Position numbers and translations under genes: made by a program
Notes under the pieces: generated by a model
Database searches by the model: none
Seen by the model: only the letters and a program-made list of their open reading frames with translations
What the model was told of the DNA's origin: nothing
Assembly (NCBI RefSeq): GCF_001695835.1
Contig: NZ_MBSO01000036.1
Location: forward strand, 1 to 43,833
Length of the DNA: 43,833 nucleotides
Reading direction: 5' to 3'
Source: Ensifer sp. LC11
GTDB lineage: Bacteria > Pseudomonadota > Alphaproteobacteria > Rhizobiales > Rhizobiaceae
Shown: one piece after another, positions 41,673-43,833 of the stretch
How the letters are laid out: each line of letters starts with the position of its first letter
Numbering within the stretch: position 1 is the first letter of the stretch

Positions 41673-42044
41673 ATGATGAAGTTGTATAACCCGGTTGGCG
41701 AGGAGTCCGGGCTAGCCGACTGGGGGAAGCCGGAGGACATTGGCGCGGTGACGGTCGAGGGCGACGTTCGTGTCGCGGGCCGTTTCGATCTGGGGTCGCC
41801 GCAGAGCGAGGTTTTCGGTGGTGTGTTTGTCGCAACACGCGGGCAGTATCGCCTCGTCTATGCGTTCCACGAACATGCGACACTGCTGTCGGGACGGCTG
41901 GAGCTGACCGACGAGATAACAGGTCAGACGATCTCCTGTGACCCCGGTGACAGCTGGATCATCGCCAAGGGCACGCCTGTCCTGTGGACGATCGTGAGCG
42001 ACCGGATCAGCAAAAGCTACGTCGCCGCGACGCGCGACATTTAA
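41673..42044 (+). CDS. Cupin-domain protein
   Basis: The protein has 123 residues starting MMKLYNPVGEESGLADWGKP; GGAG lies eight bases upstream. The single cupin barrel shows YRLVYAFHEHATLLSGRLEL, where the two histidines and glutamate are metal-ligand candidates, and DPGDSWIIAKGTPVLWTI, the second cupin motif. It resembles the EutQ/ureidoglycine-aminohydrolase-like cupin_3 group. It may bind a small amino acid or hydroxy acid, or act as an isomerase or hydrolase. Its stop touches the leading codons of the aspartase gene, so the two are one unit. Confidence 0.75.
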   Translation: MMKLYNPVGEESGLADWGKPEDIGAVTVEGDVRVAGRFDLGSPQSEVFGGVFVATRGQYRLVYAFHEHATLLSGRLELTDEITGQTISCDPGDSWIIAKGTPVLWTIVSDRISKSYVAATRDI

Positions 42045-42062
42045 TTGGAAAGCCTGGAAATC

Positions 42063-43469
42063 GTGGAACCCTGCAGAACCGAGCGCGACTTTCTCGGCGA
42101 GATCGTGCTGCCCGCCACCAGCCTTTACGGTATCCAGACGGCGCGCGCCGTTGCCAATTTTTCGATCACGGATGTGCCGCTCAGCCACTTCCCGGAACTC
42201 GTGGTGGCTCTCGCGCAGGTGAAGAAGGCCTGCGCCCTTGCCAATGCGGAATGTCATACCCTCGATGCGGATGTCTCCGCGGCCATTGTCGCCGCCTGCG
42301 ACGAGATCATCGCTGGACGGCACCATCAGTCTTTCGTCGTTGACATGATCCAGGGCGGAGCAGGGACGTCGACGAACATGAACGCCAACGAGGTGATCGC
42401 CAACGTCGCCCTAAAGAACATTGGCTATGCGCCGGGCGACTACCAGCACCTGCATCCGAACGACCACGTCAATCGCTCGCAGTCGACCAACGATGTCTAT
42501 CCGACGGCGATGCGCCTTGCCGTCCTCAGCCAATGTGGCGCGCTCACGCGGGCTCAGGAACGTCTGCGTAGAGCCTTTTTGGATAAGGCGCGCGAGTTTG
42601 CCACCATCGCCAAAGTCGGGCGTACCCAACTGCAGGACGCAGTGCCGATGACGCTCGGCATGGAATTTGCCGCGTTCGCGGTGACCGTGGAAGAGGATAT
42701 TGAGCGAATTTACCAGCTCAGTGAGCTGTTGAGAGAGTTGAACCTGGGCGGCACGGCGATCGGAACGGGCATCAACACGCCGGCGGGCTACGGGCCGATC
42801 GCCGTCGCTCATCTTTCGCAGATCAGTGGCGAGCGGCTGGTGCGTGCCAAGGATTTGATCGAGGCCACCTCGGACCTCGGCGCTTTCGTGACGTTCTCGG
42901 GCGTGCTGAAGCGCATGGCGGTGAAGCTCTCGAAGATTGCCAATGACCTGCGGCTGCTGAGCAGCGGACCGCGTGCCGGATTCGGGGAAATCAAGCTGCC
43001 GGCCGTGCAGCCCGGATCTTCGATCATGCCTGGAAAGGTCAATCCGGTTATTCCTGAGGTCGTCAATCAGGTCGCCTATCAGGTGATCGGCAATGATCTG
43101 ACGGTGACGTTCGCTGCCGAAGCAGGGCAGCTCCAACTCAACGCCATGGAACCTGTGATGCTGTTCAACGTGCTGCAGTCGATCCGCATCCTGACCAGAG
43201 CGATCACCGTGCTGTCGGAGCGTTGCGTCGAAGGGATAGAGGCGGATGTCGATCGCTGCGACGAGCTGGTGAGCAACAGTCTGATGCTGGCCACCGCCCT
43301 GGTGCCGCGTATCGGCTACGAGAGTGCCGCGAGGGTCGCGGCGATAGCCGGGAAAAGTGGCCGCACGATAGCGCAGACGGTCTCCGATCTTGGACTGATG
43401 ACCCAGGAAGATTTCGACGAGTTGAAGCGGAGCTGCCTCGATGTCTTCGGGGCCGCCACACGCCAATGA
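42063..43469 (+). CDS. aspA: Aspartate ammonia-lyase (aspartase)
   Basis: The protein has 468 residues from the GTG at 42063, which gives MEPCRTERDFLGEIVLPATS, the family N-terminus; a TTG at 42045 right after the cupin stop is an alternative. The aspartase/fumarase signature GSSIMPGKVNPVIPEVVNQV is complete, with the catalytic serine in the SS loop. VNPVIPE, rather than the fumarase VNPTQCE, marks an aspartase. QSTNDVYPTAMR and GGTAIGTGINTP are the other conserved blocks. The enzyme interconverts aspartate with fumarate and ammonia. It feeds amino nitrogen or carbon from aspartate into the TCA cycle. Confidence 0.9.
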   Translation: MEPCRTERDFLGEIVLPATSLYGIQTARAVANFSITDVPLSHFPELVVALAQVKKACALANAECHTLDADVSAAIVAACDEIIAGRHHQSFVVDMIQGGAGTSTNMNANEVIANVALKNIGYAPGDYQHLHPNDHVNRSQSTNDVYPTAMRLAVLSQCGALTRAQERLRRAFLDKAREFATIAKVGRTQLQDAVPMTLGMEFAAFAVTVEEDIERIYQLSELLRELNLGGTAIGTGINTPAGYGPIAVAHLSQISGERLVRAKDLIEATSDLGAFVTFSGVLKRMAVKLSKIANDLRLLSSGPRAGFGEIKLPAVQPGSSIMPGKVNPVIPEVVNQVAYQVIGNDLTVTFAAEAGQLQLNAMEPVMLFNVLQSIRILTRAITVLSERCVEGIEADVDRCDELVSNSLMLATALVPRIGYESAARVAAIAGKSGRTIAQTVSDLGLMTQEDFDELKRSCLDVFGAATRQ

Positions 43470-43488
43470 TAGTCGCTCAACCGCCCGC

Positions 43489-43514
43489 TCCTTAAATCGT
43501 AGCCGATTTAAGGA
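43489..43514. repeat. Perfect inverted repeat after aspA
   Basis: TCCTTAAATCG (43489-43499) and CGATTTAAGGA (43504-43514) pair perfectly around TAGC, 20 bases after the aspA stop. The element may end the aspA transcript on either strand or be one of the short palindromes common between rhizobial genes. Confidence 0.6.
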
Positions 43515-43539
43515 CAAGAACATGCAGCAATTGAGGGTG

Positions 43540-43581
43540 CTACAGCGACTTTCGCGTCTGACAAGACGCTCGGCGCTGTAG
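43540..43581. repeat. Two-part stem-loop between aspA and etfB
   Basis: CTACAGCG (43540-43547) pairs with CGCTGTAG (43574-43581). Inside, GCGTCT (43554-43559) pairs with AGACGC (43564-43569). The whole folds into a long interrupted hairpin of the kind dispersed through rhizobial genomes. A role in termination or transcript processing is possible. Confidence 0.55.
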
Positions 43582-43713
43582 AGCATTTCCAGCAAAAGTC
43601 CGGAGCGACTTTCGATCCGGAATAGGTGAAAACAAGAAGATGGAGCGGGCCTGCGGTTCGACTTGAGGGCCGCCGGTCTGTGAGAGCTGAGCAACATCAA
43701 GGAGTTGCATAGA

Positions 43714-43833
43714 TTGAAAATACTTGTGACGGTGAAGCGGGTGGTTGACTACAACGTCAAGATCCGCGTGAAGGCAGACGGTTCGGGCGTCGAGCTTGCG
43801 AACGTGAAGATGTCGATGAACCCGTTCGACGAA
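43714..43833 (+). CDS. etfB: Electron transfer flavoprotein beta subunit, N-terminal part (runs off window)
   Basis: A TTG at 43714, with AAGGAG at 43699-43704, opens [20 protein letters not shown] and continues with [10 protein letters not shown] to the window end. This is the N-terminus of EtfB, which with EtfA carries electrons from acyl-CoA and other dehydrogenases to the quinone pool. The [10 protein letters not shown] block is typical of alphaproteobacterial housekeeping EtfB rather than of FixA. Only 40 codons are visible. Confidence 0.85.
   Translation, partial: MKILVTVKRVVDYNVKIRVKADGSGVELANVKMSMNPFDE

Noticed and set aside
42411-43700. Minus-strand open frame (429 codons) opposite aspA
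   Set aside because: It is antisense to a fully conserved aspartase and shows no domain.

Overview
The window reads as DNA from a rhizobial alphaproteobacterium (Rhizobiaceae, Sinorhizobium/Ensifer/Rhizobium type). Coding is GC-rich with long antisense shadow frames. It is packed with solute importers of every class (TRAP, Liv-type ABC, carbohydrate-type ABC, MFS), each beside its own GntR/FCD or LacI regulator. It ends in an etfB start typical of these genomes. It looks like an accessory catabolic region (megaplasmid, chromid or island) in which intact operons alternate with patches of decayed genes. No similarity search was possible, so taxonomy and family names rest on motif recognition.

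Layout. 1-1.3 kb: the start of a leftward transposase, an AT-rich membrane-protein gene that looks foreign, and a DUF1016/YhcG nuclease remnant. 1.4-3.8 kb: a leftward ion-transporter-superfamily antiporter and a GntR/FCD regulator. 4.0-10.5 kb: a rightward unit of glyoxylate-type aminotransferase, TRAP transporter (dctP, terminator, dctQ, dctM), amidase and FAH-fold hydratase. 10.9-16.0 kb: a second rightward unit of MFS importer, arylmalonate-decarboxylase/maleate-isomerase-like enzyme, GntR/FCD regulator, hydantoin-racemase homologue lacking both catalytic cysteines, and hydantoinase. Together these two units look like a route for a cyclic amide or ureide that ends in decarboxylation, amide hydrolysis and transamination to glyoxylate; the substrate is unknown.

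16.1-19.7 kb is a gene graveyard: pieces of a LysR gene, a methylenetetrahydrofolate-reductase-like gene, purU, the 3' half of an initiator tRNA and a LacI gene, then a small hypothetical gene and an atypical epimerase. 20.2-26.5 kb is a leftward Liv-type ABC importer operon (binding protein, livH, livM, livG, livF) ending in a racemase with both cysteines and a GntR/FCD regulator. 26.6-27.5 kb is a second graveyard (LysR, IS66 and HU fragments) with one plausible 52-residue gene.

28.0-38.9 kb holds the most unusual cluster: a LacI regulator, a carbohydrate-type ABC importer, two different ADP-ribosylglycohydrolase-fold proteins (one fused to beta-sandwich domains), a class III CoA-transferase and a CitE/HpcH-type lyase, all tightly coupled and flanked by LacI-type palindromes. 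I infer a pathway that imports a glycoside or N-glycosyl conjugate, cleaves it, and processes a hydroxy-acid part as its CoA thioester. I know of no described pathway with this gene set. The operon ends directly against a truncated IS110-family transposase. 40.1-43.8 kb holds a RelB/RelE-type toxin-antitoxin pair, a cupin-aspartase bicistron, palindromic intergenic elements and the start of etfB.
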